Of a stretch of DNA of 64,000 nt, positions 46,001-57,400 are shown one piece after another. The stretch's first letter is position 1. Every line of letters begins with the position of its first letter. Made by a program: the position numbers and the translations under genes. The notes beneath the pieces are model-generated. The model ran no database searches. It was not told where the DNA came from and was given only the letters and a program-made list of their open reading frames with translations. The stretch is taken from the NCBI GenBank assembly GCA_947561715.1, contig OX387199.1:17427001-17491000 (forward strand), given 5' to 3'. The DNA comes from Ascidia mentula (Eukaryota; Chordata; Ascidiacea; Phlebobranchia; Ascidiidae).

Positions 46001-47677
46001 AAACCATATAGTTTTATTTGTTTTAAGGTTTGTGATTGATTACATGTGTTGAACACCCTATTATCCTGTAACAAACCACTGTTGTTTGCTGGTTTAAATG
46101 AATTAGAGCCCCCTTTGCAATATATTTGAAACACAGTTTTTTATTGCATAACCCAACAAAAGAAGTTTAACTGCTGCCCTAATAAAAGAACTGAGAATTG
46201 CGTTTTTAACACAATAATATGTGATAAAAACCTAAAAATCAATTTGACACAATACTACTTTACAGTACAAAACGTTACAAGTGACAATAATACAGCATTG
46301 GCAAATTTTGCAGAAACCTTAGGCAGCAGTGGTCTCCTTTCAGCAATATCATGTTGAATCCAAGTCATCAAAGCCTTATAAACATGTTCCTCAGATCTGA
46401 CATTGAGATCATCTGAGCTTATGATCTCAATGAGTTGCTCAACAGGCAGGAGCCGAAACTCCTCATTTTCTTTAACTTCTTGAAAATTAGCTTGGGTGAA
46501 CTTGTCAGCAACTCTTAGTAGTTCACGGCAAGCATGAGTGTCGGCAAATGCTCTTATACCAAGGCAGTTGGATGGATCGAGCTGCCTCTTTAAAAATTCA
46601 CTGCAAATTTCTAAAATAGAAAAAATTTAAATAGTTTCTATCTCCTACATAAGGGATTTAAACATGAATTTGTTTTGGCATAGAATACATATATTTTCAA
46701 AGCTATTAAATGCAGACAAAGTATCAATAAAATCAATAATTTCACAGCTTTTATTATGACAAAATTAAGACAAAATGGAAACAAATTTGTAGTAAAAGTG
46801 CGATTACACAATAACATCAATCCCCACAATAAATGAATATGCAATACATATGTTTACCTTGAATTTCCACCATTTGGAGCAGACAGGCTGCTGGTAGTAA
46901 TGACTGGACATTGCTCTCTTCCACAGTTATCTGTGACGTGTACGCAAAATCCACCAGTAGTTCCATTGCCCGTTCCTCAATGTCACGAATTTCAATCTCA
47001 CGTAGATGACTTTCAGCTAGCTCAACAGTAAACATGGCCTAAACACAAAATGTTACTCCAATACAATGACTTGTTCGCTGTTAATAACTGTATGCATGTA
47101 GGTATATAAGTTTTGGAACACTATTAATGGATTTGCTCATAATTCTGAGAATAAAAAGACTGGCCCATACTGTTGTTAACATTGTTATGTTTCATGTACG
47201 AAAAACGTTTCGGCAAGAACTTATGCCATCATCAGTTTGAATGGCGTGGTTGGTGTAGTTCAATTCATATTATGAAACTGACCTGACTGACATCACAGAT
47301 AAGTTTTGTTTTACAAACAAATTGCCAAGGCACAGAAATAAATTTGCACGCATGTATGTTCAGACATGAAATTAAATGAAACAAGGTAATGTCTTTTTAA
47401 AATATCCTGGAACAACTAAACTTACATGAAAATATGGGGATGCTGCAGCAAGAACAGCACGATGAGCAAACAACTTGACAGTCCCAACAATAATAGCCAC
47501 ATCACACAGTTCTCTTCGCTTGCGTAGCATGTTGAATGATTCCAACATCCTCCGGGGGTGTTTGTCTGAAGTGTGGGACATCGAAGTTGGGTGATACGTT
47601 GCTGCACTTGCCTGATTTCGTGCACCACACACTGATGTAATGTCAATGGACATTGGAGTTTCATGGTCAGTGTACAT
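43046..47677 (-). CDS. KLHL20: KLHL20: BTB-BACK-kelch adaptor of a CUL3 ubiquitin ligase, 9 exons
   Basis: Exons (5' to 3'): 47677-47426, 47038-46858, 46610-46318, 45985-45772, 45358-45181, 44800-44657, 44275-44053, 43724-43605, 43222-43046. Phases agree throughout and the product is 593 aa, close to the vertebrate protein's length. BTB domain: [15 protein letters not shown] to about residue 144. BACK domain follows with [20 protein letters not shown] and ends in [19 protein letters not shown]. Six kelch blades repeat the xxYAVGG pattern up to MNYRRLGGG-like MHYRRLGGG near the C-terminus. KLHL20 proteins recruit substrates (for example DAPK and PML in mammals) to CUL3; that role is family knowledge. 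The donor of exon 3 is weak (AAG|GTTTCT). It is the only intact one of three copies here. The start ATG was chosen because MSIDITS just downstream aligns with the family's N-terminus. Confidence 0.93.
43418..43454 (-). ncRNA. Hammerhead-like Penelope-tail motif in KLHL20 last intron
   Basis: Sense strand reads CTGATGA, T, stem GAATGC/GTGTTC (6 bp with wobbles), GAAA, then CGTCTAC. The arrangement is that of hammerhead cores in Penelope-like tails. An extra base sits before stem II and stem I is weak, so self-cleavage is doubtful. Copies lie in the same intron of pseudogenes A (about 11120-11160) and B (about 34230-34275). A neighbouring inverted copy of the stem (AGTTAGTGTTTGAAAC) follows. 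Confidence 0.45.
47196..47235 (-). ncRNA. Hammerhead-like Penelope-tail motif in KLHL20 intron 1
   Basis: Sense strand reads CTGATGA, T, stem GGCA/TGCC with an 8-base loop, GAAA, then ACG-TTTTT-CGT and an A at the expected cleavage position. Stems II and III are perfect, but one base is bulged before stem II and stem I cannot form well. This is the best preserved of the three intronic copies; the one in the exon 6/7 intron (about 44450-44482) has lost the first core base. It sits in the same orientation as KLHL20 transcription. Confidence 0.45.
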
Positions 47678-49546
47678 TTCAATAAAGTATTACATCCAAT
47701 ATTAGTCGCGATAGTGGCCTTTGACACCACTTTTGGTATAGTTAATGGTTTTTGTGAACCTCATCGAGTCATTCTTTTACTGGTATACTTCTCAAAAGCA
47801 AGTTTAAAACATTTTGGTATAAACACATCACCTAAATTGCAAAAAAGATTGTTTAAATTAAACCAGATCAAATAAAACTGTAAAACCACTTTTGAATTTT
47901 TTGGCAGATTAGTAATAATGGTTGCAAGTGATGTCACAGAAGATCTATGAAAGTTAATTGTTGGCATGGCCCAATAAAAACTGATAATCAAGAAACTAAT
48001 ATTCGGTTTATACATTTTAAACAACAGGATTCAAGATCACTTCCTTCCGGGACCCAAGTTTTGAAATTCAACATGACATACAACAGGTTAATGTCTAATT
48101 CCTAAAAATCCAAAACTTAAAAAAAAACTAAAAAATCTTCTGGATGAAAACCACAGTCTTGTGTACACTAGACCCGACCCTTTATTTCAATAAAAACAAG
48201 ATAAAAATTATAATAATATTTAAAACCTTAACGCCCCTTTGTTTATCTAAACCTGCACTTCATTGCAAGCTCTCTGACATCATAGAATATACGGATGACT
48301 GGTTATTTACGCATTGACAATTTCAGTTACGCTTTAGTAGTTTTGCTTGTTGACATACCTGTATGCCGCACGACGAAATCATTTTTTTTTCGGATATTAA
48401 ATGATTTAGCTTTCTTATGCAATAAAAAAATTAAAGAGAATAAAACAAAGGTTCAAGTAAATCGCATATGTTGCGTCCATCATCAACATTTAAAGCGTGT
48501 GGCCAACTTGAAACAGAATTTAAACAGGTACATTTTAGTTTTATGTCAAAGTGCAACAGAAGCCAACGCGACTTAGCCATCGAATTAGGAAATCGGTGTC
48601 CTGAACCGATTTGACAAGTGTATTAATTATTTGCCCAACCGCGTTCCTGACTTTGTGGCCAACATTGGATCAAAATGGCGTGATCAGAAGAGTATGTCGT
48701 GACCAGAAGCTCGAGTTTAAACAAGAAATTCACACGTTAACTGCTTTCAACAACGTAGTTAAAAAAGGTTTGCGGCAAAACGTAAAACAGACCTGTGCAT
48801 GAATGCCCATAAAAACAGGCATGTGTAGACCTGTGTATCAATGAATCCCCGTAAAACATACCTGTGTATCAATGCCCATACAACCCATACGCCACAAGTT
48901 AAGGTGTATATGCGAGGACCAACGCCCCGTGCCCTCCAGCTGATGTCCTTGTTTGTTTGTATTTACTGTATATAGGCAAGGCATATTGTATATTGCGCTG
49001 AATAGGAACGCACACAAAGGGTGTTTGTGGGCGCGAAACTCGAGACTACGAGTCACATTATCTTTCAAATCTGGAATGTGTACAGGTAGTTTCTTGAGGA
49101 ACTGCTTTGGATCTGGTTTAGAACATTCATTTGTTTGATGCCAGTTTGACGAATATTCACGTATAGTTAGATATAAATTGACAGATTTATTATGTAGGAG
49201 AGCACATCTCATGATTTCTGAACAGACTTTTTTTGTGAGGAAGTATTGTAGTATACGATACAGTTATGACATAAATAGTGATCACGTACATTAGTTTCAG
49301 CAAATTGTATACCGTACAATCTGTATTATTAAAACAAGCATAAGGAAATATATTATCCACAATTGCCTTGTATGACAAGCAGTTCTTGTATCCATGTAAA
49401 CCAATAACCAACACCGGTTGTTCTTGGGTATTATGTTTCAGCCTGGTATAGCTGTGATACTAAATCAAGCACTGTAGGCTATCCCGTTTTTGCTGTAAGC
49501 ACCCTCCAACACCACCACCACGTTAAAACGTGAAGAAAAGGCGACC
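47678..49546. other. Intergenic region between KLHL20 and STAND gene 1
   Basis: The two flanking genes diverge, so both promoters should lie here. No TATA box or conserved motif stands out. A short imperfect tandem repeat of about 40 bases (ACCTGTGTATCAATG-type, three units) is at 48788-48890. A 93-codon frame at 48295-48576 has no recognisable feature. Confidence 0.4.
48788..48890. repeat. Short imperfect tandem repeat
   Basis: Three units containing ACCTGTG[CT]AT[GC]AATG followed by CCATAAAA-like or CCGTAAAA-like sequence. Spacing is irregular and there are no unique spacers, so it is not a CRISPR. Confidence 0.6.
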
Positions 49547-52500
49547 ATGAGCGACGAAAGTGCAGGTAATGTTTATTTTGCCGGAGTAAAACCTTGTGCT
49601 AGAGACAATATTATAGAAAACTGACTAGTGATAAATACCGCTTTAGTGCCCTCTGCTGGTTAGGAACCTCCCCGAAAAAGCGAAACATGCAACTTGTATT
49701 ATTGGTATTTGAATGAAACAAATTGTCGTAATTGTTATATTTCTGTTTTGCAAAATGTCCCCCCCTGGCGATTAAAAAAGCATTATTATATTTTAAAAAC
49801 AGTAACATGAAATACGCAAACATCAGTTATGTTTCAGGCGATGAAAGAAAGGTGTCTTACGATAACGAAATTACTATTAACAACTTCGTTGGACTCGGTA
49901 AGTACGCGCACGAAAAAACGCACTCAAACTTATAGTAATATGCATTTAATCAAAAGCACTGCATGAAAATTACATTTAATTTCAAATAGGTCCAGTTTCA
50001 AAAACCGAACCCACATCTGTTGACACAGTGGGCCTTGTAACATCCGGGTTCGTTGAAAGCCAAGCCTACTTTAAAGCAAAAAAACAACACGATGGAAAAA
50101 CGGTCTCGGTGCTGCACCTCCAGGGTATGCCCGGCTCGGGGAAGTCCGAAATAGTGAAGAAACTAGGAGCTGATTATTCCGAAGGTTTAGAGACACCCTT
50201 TGCCAAGTGGCATATTGAATGCAGCGATAGCAACCACGACATCAAAGAACAGTTGAAAAAGCTAATGGAGTCAATGGAGAAAAATGCTTTATTGCGTGCT
50301 GTTGACCAAGGAGTAATGGAAACAGCCATAGAAACAATGATGGACAACAGCAGTCAACAGTATGTCAGTCTTCTGGAGGGTTGCAAGTTTCCTATTCTAA
50401 TTATTATTGAAGATCCAAACGAGGAAGATCAAAAATTTTTGGAAAATTTTCTTATGCGCATAATTTCAGTAAAATCACGTACTATGAAGATGCATGTTTA
50501 CGTAACTTCGCAATCAACAAGCATCAGCAAAAGCATCAAATCTAATTGTTTTGCTCTGCAAAAGGTTGAAGGCCTCGAAACAGACGAAGGCTTGAAACTT
50601 CTAGGACTGCAAGAAGACGTCACTTTGGGTGAAAGAGAAGCTGCAACTCAGATTATTCATAGGTTAAGTGGTTCTCCATTGGGTTTGTTGGCGGTCAAAG
50701 CTACGCAACCTGAAAGCTATCAAGAGTACTTACAAAACATTGAAAACGAATCGCTCGAACAGGCTGTGTTTGAAATCGAAACGGAAAAAATTAAGATGAT
50801 AAACCCAAAGCTACGACACTTGTACGAAGCCATTCTGTTTTTGTTGAAGCCAAATACCGACGAAAAGAAAGCACAAAGAAGATGGAAAGCTATTTGCTCA
50901 CTTTCCATGTTTCACCACGGTTACATTCCACAGATACTAGTGAGAAGAGTGATGCACTACTTGAGGGAAGAGGAGGTGGTTGATATAGATAAGTGTTCTT
51001 TCTTCAACAAAGAGGAATCCAAAGATTTCATCGAAAATTGCATCAACTACGGCGTGTGTAAGCAGCAAACCGAAGAAGGAATCTTTTCATTTCACGAAGT
51101 GGTTTTTCGAGCTTTAAGAGTTGGACAAACGACAGAACATTCGTCTTCACTTTCTGTGGCTATAAAAGCCTTGGCAAGTGTCGTACACAAAGATCTAAGA
51201 AAGCCAGAAGACCTAAAGTTTATGATTTCCATGTGTCCTCATATGAACTCTGTGCTAAAAAGGCCAATGATTAAAGATGATATTTTGCTCAGGTTTTGTC
51301 GTGGACGTCTTTTTGAGGTCATGGGAATTGCCCTTGAAAGTCAACAACAACCCGATGAAGAGGTATCGGAAGCTGAAAATAACCTCATTAGGGCGTTAAA
51401 GATTATTCTTGGTGAGATTCGGTGTGAAAATTCACTTGACTTATCGCTGGAAAGTATTATAGAGCCAACCACAGACGGAAGTGTAGACGAAAAAGCAAAA
51501 CTCATGGTTGAACAACTTGCTGAAGCAGGAACGAAGATATTTGCAGATCGTTTAGATATTGAAGAATATATCTCCATCGTCCTGCATCCAAAATCGAGTG
51601 ACATTGAATACTTTTCTAAAGATTCAAATAAGGATGTTGCCAACTATTTTAAAAAAGCCTTGGAAAAGCAGACACCGTTACACCCAGAAAAGCTCCGGTT
51701 GTTTCGGACTTCTACAAACTTTTTCCTTCCTCGCGACAAGCTTTGTGCAACATACTTAGCAGAAAGAGTAACTTCAATTTTGCACGCCTTGAGTCGTTTA
51801 TTGATTTTCTACAAGGGACAAGTGACATCTGGACAAAGAAAACGATTTCAATGGTTTTCCACGTTGTGTTTGGCCATTTGCAATGCGGTGTATCAAAAGT
51901 TCGGAATAGCTCCTATCTTTCTGCGCATCAACGCGATTGCGTCAGTGGGAATACGACTTAAAGGAATAAAACATTTTACTGAAAGCGAAAGACGCGCAAT
52001 TCTGGTGAAAACCAAAAGCTTTGTCGAAAACACACTTTTGACAAGAGCATCTCGCGAAGCTGTGTTCTATGAACATGGAATATTCAAACCAGTTGACACG
52101 GAAACACACGACGCTCTGACGCACAAGCGCTCAATTGTTCGCATAAATACAAAGTTAATGTCCCTCGGTCCAGGAGATGACTTTGACACCAACGCAGCAG
52201 ACGAAGTTTGTCAAGATTTGTATGAACATGCCAAAGCTAACATGGTATGGGGCGTCTCCCCAAAGTGTCTGATTTATTGTGGAAAGTACTGGGCAGCAAA
52301 GGGCGATTATTCAAAAGCCGCCCAGCTTTCTGAAGAAGTGTTGCACAGTGAGACAGTTAATAGCTCAGCTCATTCCTCCATGCTGTTCCCTTGGGTTTGT
52401 TACAATTACGCAAGGGCAGTCTTGCGCGGCAAATTTTCAGATCGCGCAGAAAGGAGCAAGGCGAACTGCTTAGAGGCGTTAAAACATAGCGGCAATATGG

Positions 52501-52574
52501 AAAAAGACCTTGTCGAAAAACTGGAAGATTCCATCAAGCAACTCGATTCGCTTTTTAGTCGCCAGCCTCTCTGA
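49547..52574 (+). CDS. STAND/NB-ARC-like NTPase with TPR-like C-terminus, gene 1
   Basis: Exons are 49547-49565 (MSDESA), 49838-49897 and 49990-52574, joined in phase 1 at both introns; the product is 887 aa. The large exon is open from a GTG but the true start is the ATG in exon 1. The nucleotide-binding domain shows a P-loop GMPGSGKS (residues 72-79), Walker B FPILIIIEDP (160-169), a VYVTSQS strand (194-202), GSPLGL in the place of the GxPL box (254-259) and FHEVVFRAL (394 on) in the place of the MHD box. A helical middle follows, and the end (about 783-850, KYWAAKGDYSKAAQL, YNYARAVLRGK) looks like TPR. No leucine-rich repeats are seen. STAND proteins act as ATP-driven switches, often in immunity or cell death; the ligand here is unknown. 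Tandem with gene 2. Confidence 0.87.
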
Positions 52575-54449
52575 GTTATGCATTGTAGCGCCTTATAAGA
52601 TTTCATCGCAGCCAGCAATACCAGAAACGGTTGCTTCAAAATTAAAACAATTATTAAACAACAACACAATTGCATTCAGCCCGGGATGATCAATTTTTGC
52701 TTCTTTGTCGTACAAATCTGTCATTTCCACAGTACATTCCAACCACACTGTATTTTAAATTTGGAATCCAAATATACTCTTTCAGAGCTGCAGACAATGT
52801 GTACACACTGTTCGACCAATTATATGTCTTCGGTGCAGGTAGTGATTGTGTCACTGGGCTAGCTTTTAGCCTATCCTGATGCCTACTAGCGACTTATAGG
52901 CTTGTACACCTGTCTGCAGCTCTTATCAATGTCTGCAATATTCTGTATATTTTTCTTTCGTTTTCAACATCTATGTTTTCTTGTGCATTTTTCGCAACAG
53001 ACTGATTGCTTAAAAACAATTTTAGCGGCTTGAGCTTTTATGTGCTACTCGTTGCATTATTAGTTAATTACTACCAAAGCAATCAGTCTGTCACAGAAAG
53101 TGAAATCGACTTTGAGACTATTGTACGTTTGACGGAATGAAAAACGTGTAGTTACTTCAGAAGCAATAGAGTTCAATACTGTTTTTTTTCGTTATTGTGT
53201 TTGATTTGCATTTTGCATCTGTGCGCTTTCCGTTTGACATTTTTAATGCTTGTTCACAAGGCTGTGGTAATATATGTTTCATCTAACTGTACATTAGGTA
53301 AAGAAACACCTCCTGGAATATTTTGCGCCCTAAAAAATGCTTAAATCTCTCATACAATTTATCATACGCACAAAATATCATAACTATGTTAGCATTTAAC
53401 ATGCTAATTTCTGTGAATATGGATCAATGTTGTAAACCTATATAGTAGCCATCGGGTCTTGTGTTGCGAAAAACAGTTGTTCTAGAATTAGCATTAATTA
53501 GCATTAACATTGTGTTGCATAGAACAATGCTGTGTCGCGGTTACGATTTCGCAAAATAAAGTTTTTTATCACCAAACTATCAACGTCAAGTTCTCACCAA
53601 CAGTCAAGTCATATTACACACAAATGTTGTTACGGTCAGTTATGTGTCTTAAATCCACGTGGCCACTAACAAAACTCTGTTGTAAGGCTACTTTGACTAG
53701 AGAGAAAATTGCCTGTTGATTCCAACATCAGAGGCTTGAAATCTGACTTTTGTAAACAATTTACAACCCGACCAAAGCAAAACATTATGATGAAAAAGTC
53801 GTACACCCAAAATCGTGCGTCACAATAATCGTGCGCCACGTATTCTTGCAGGTCCTTTTCAACCATATGTTATCGCCTGAACTATCAACTCCAATGATTT
53901 CTATGTCAAAAGACACATATGGTTATGCAGGAAACGATCAGTTATATTGAACTGCTATACCTACTGAGAGTAGTCATGACTGTGTAATGCTTTCTTTGGA
54001 GACCTCTTGTAATAATTTAGCAAAACTAGGGAATTAATTGGTGTAAATTCTTTGCGTTCTTTCGTCGTCAGGCACCGCACATCAGTAATATTCAATGTGA
54101 AAGGCCAAATATTATAGGTTGTGTAACTGGATCAACAAGAATAGGCTGCATACAGATGCAAGTCGCGTATATAGTTGTAGGTTATCTGTTTGAGTGTAGT
54201 CGCAAAGTTTGCAAATCAGTAGTTGTTACAGTATCACAAAAGGTTTCACTGCATGCCTTCAGCACGATTTTAAAGGAAAAACGGAATTGTGGACTTTTTC
54301 CGCAGCCCTGTGGGTTATTATGTTTGTAATCAGTTTCTTTGTTTCATTCAGATGTCGTGATAGTAATTTAGGCTTTGGATTGTGATTGTGTTATACTTTC
54401 GAATTCCATTTTTGAACTATTCAAAAATTTTGAAATATCGAAATCGAAA
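52575..54449. other. Intergenic region between the two STAND genes
   Basis: No supportable exon. At about 52786-52925 lies a decayed member of the hammerhead element family: GAGCTGCAGACA at the left, TGTTCGACC with one core A lost, and CACCTGTCTGCAGCTC at the right, giving the same terminal inverted repeat as at 63.6 kb. An AATAAA is at about 53556. The upstream part of STAND gene 2's promoter should lie before 54450. Confidence 0.4.
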
Positions 54450-57400
54450 ATGAATGAAGAGAGAAAAGGTATAATATTATGTAATGTTGCTAATGCTTAC
54501 TTCATATCAATTACTTCGACATGTAATTGCAATATCAGAAACCAGGCTTAGTGCACAAACTTCTGACAATGTTAGTCTTCCTGGTTACATATTTCTGCAA
54601 GAAAATTCAGTGACCCATGCTGGTGGAGTGGGATTATATATTAGAGATTATTTGCAGTATTGCAAAATAGAAACCTACCACATTGATATCCCCAAATGCG
54701 AAAATTTATGGATACAGCTGCATGTTGATGACAGCGTTTCCATCATAGTTGGTGTTGTGTATCGACATCCTGACCATGCCATTGATTTATTTTCCTCACA
54801 GATGGAAAATAACTTTTTTAAGCTAAATAAGAGCAAAACAAACTACTACATACTTGGTGACTTTAATATAAACATCACAGACAACAACTTAAAAACTAAG
54901 GCATATAAACTAATGATTGAAAGTTTAAACGGACAACAAATCATTGACAAGCCAACACACACATCACCCTCATCCACCATGTCAACACTCGACCACATCT
55001 ATACAAATCATTTAACACATGACATCACCGCAGGAATAATAACTTTTGATATATCTGATCACATGCCTGTATTTGCTATGATAAATCAAACAGTCACAAC
55101 CACTCTGAAATCTTGCAAAACAATTAGAAACTACAGGCAATTCAACTTAGAACAGTTCATGGAAGATGTCATTAAAATCAGCAACGCCGTATCACATGAA
55201 ACAAATGTTCATATAAAATGTAAAATTTTAATCACTCACCTCCAAAGCACATTTGACCAGCATGCTCCTCACACAACAGTCATTACAGAACAACATATCA
55301 ATAAACCATGGCTAACAAAGGGTATATTAAAATCTGTAAAAAAGAAAAACAAATTGTACAAAAAATGCATACAAAACAAATTAATAACAACCAAATACAA
55401 AACATATGCAAATAAACTTAAAAACATCATCAGGACTGCAAAACATTATCACTACAAAACACTTTTTGATCAAAACAAAGGCAACAGCGAGGCAACATGG
55501 AAAATAATTAACAATTTGACCTCACATAACAAGAAAAATCACAATTCACATCTCAAATTATTGACAATAACATTTTGATAACAAACCACATTGACATGGC
55601 AAATACATTTAACAATTATTAAATACATTTAACAAATATATGACATGGCATCATCAATCCAACCTACACTTCTGTCACCACTTAACTACTTAAAGAACTC
55701 TACATCAAATTCCTTTGTCTTTATGGACATAGAGGAGACTGAAGTTATCAACACAATTTCAATGCTACACACAAATAAGGCTACTGGTCCATATGACCTC
55801 CCAATAAAGCTCATAAAACTAGCAGCTCCGACACTGACACCAATTTTATGTAATCTTTACAATACCTGCATAGCCAGATGTACTTTTCCCGACTGTTTAA
55901 AAGTGGCAAAAGTGCTGCCCCTACACAAAGGGGGTGATATGCAAACAAAAAGTAACTATCGACCAATCTCCATTCTTCCAATACTTGCAAAAATTTTTGA
56001 AAAACTCATATACAAACGAATGGTAAACTACTTGGAGAAATATCAGCTATTGTCAACATTTCAAAACGGATTTAGGTCATCCCACTCCACCAGCATGACT
56101 GTAGCTGAAATACATGAGAATATTATTGAAGCCAATGATAAAAATTATGTAACATGCACAATTTTCCTATACCTAGCCAAAGCATTCGACACAGTAAACC
56201 ACACCATACTCCTTCAAAAATTACAGTTCTATGGTTTTCGAGGGACAACTTGCCATTTTCTTCAAAGCTACCTGCAACAAAGAAAACAATATACGATGGT
56301 GCATCAAGAAAGATCAGCGTTGCAAGTCATCTCATGTGGCGTCCCACAGGGTTCAATCCTTGGTCCCCTGCTTTTCTTAATATACATAAATGACCTGCCG
56401 AACTCCACTTCATTCAATCAACACCAGATTATTTGCGGATGACACTTGCCTCTGGTTGTCAGCCAAAACCCTACATACCCTGCAAGAATCTGTAAACAAG
56501 GAAATAAAGGAAGTGAAAAATTGGCTTGATACAAATAAACTTTCTCTAAATTTTCTCAAAACAAAGTATATGTTGTTTGGAAACCATCACAAATCCACAT
56601 CTACCTTTCATCTAACACTCCATGGTCATCAATTGGAACAAGTACAATTCACCAAATATCTTGGAATCCTGATAGATCACGATCTCACCTGGAAAAAACA
56701 TATTGATTTGGTCTGCAGCAAAGTGGCGAAAGGCATTGGTGTCCTAGCTAAATTAAAGCACAAACTCTCTCAGCAAACACTTAGAACTGTATATCATGCC
56801 CTAATTCACCCTCACTTGTCATATGGATTACTTTCATGGGGTTTTGCCAACAAGATGAACCTCCATCATCTTCAAGTCCTACAAAACAGAGCTCTGAAAC
56901 TAGTTACAAACAGTCCTTATCGCTGCAACACTGCAAATCTCTACAAACAAACTAGGATATTAAAAATTGCTGAAATGCATGAATTTGATTTGGCAAAATT
57001 TATGTACCTGTTCACAAACAAACGCTTACCCAACACATTTCATGAATACTTTTCAAGCATATCTACAGTACACAAACACCATACACGAAGTTTTACTTCA
57101 CACAGTTTCTTTCTTCCTCGCGTTAGGACCAAACGTGCACAACAGTCATTAAAATATTACTGTGTTGCTGTGTGGAATGAATTGCACAAAACTATCAAAA
57201 ATTTTAGCATCACCGGGTTCAAACATGCTGTGAAAGAATATCGTCTCGCCAAGTAACGCCACGTGCTTTTTTGTGATAATTCCTCGCGGTCTGTTTGGGC
57301 TTGCGGCAAAATCACCTAACTAATTACATTTTGCTAGGGGCACTTGCTCACATGGCACATGCCTTAATATTTTTTTCACCACGATTGGGTCGCAATGTTT

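Noticed and set aside
48788-48890. Short tandem repeat as a CRISPR array
   Set aside because: Eukaryotic context, irregular units and no unique spacers of constant length.
50028-52574. STAND gene 1 starting at 50028, and gene 2 at 58521
   Set aside because: Those codons are GTG and TTG. Upstream exons with ATG, matching 19-nt size and phase give better starts in both genes.
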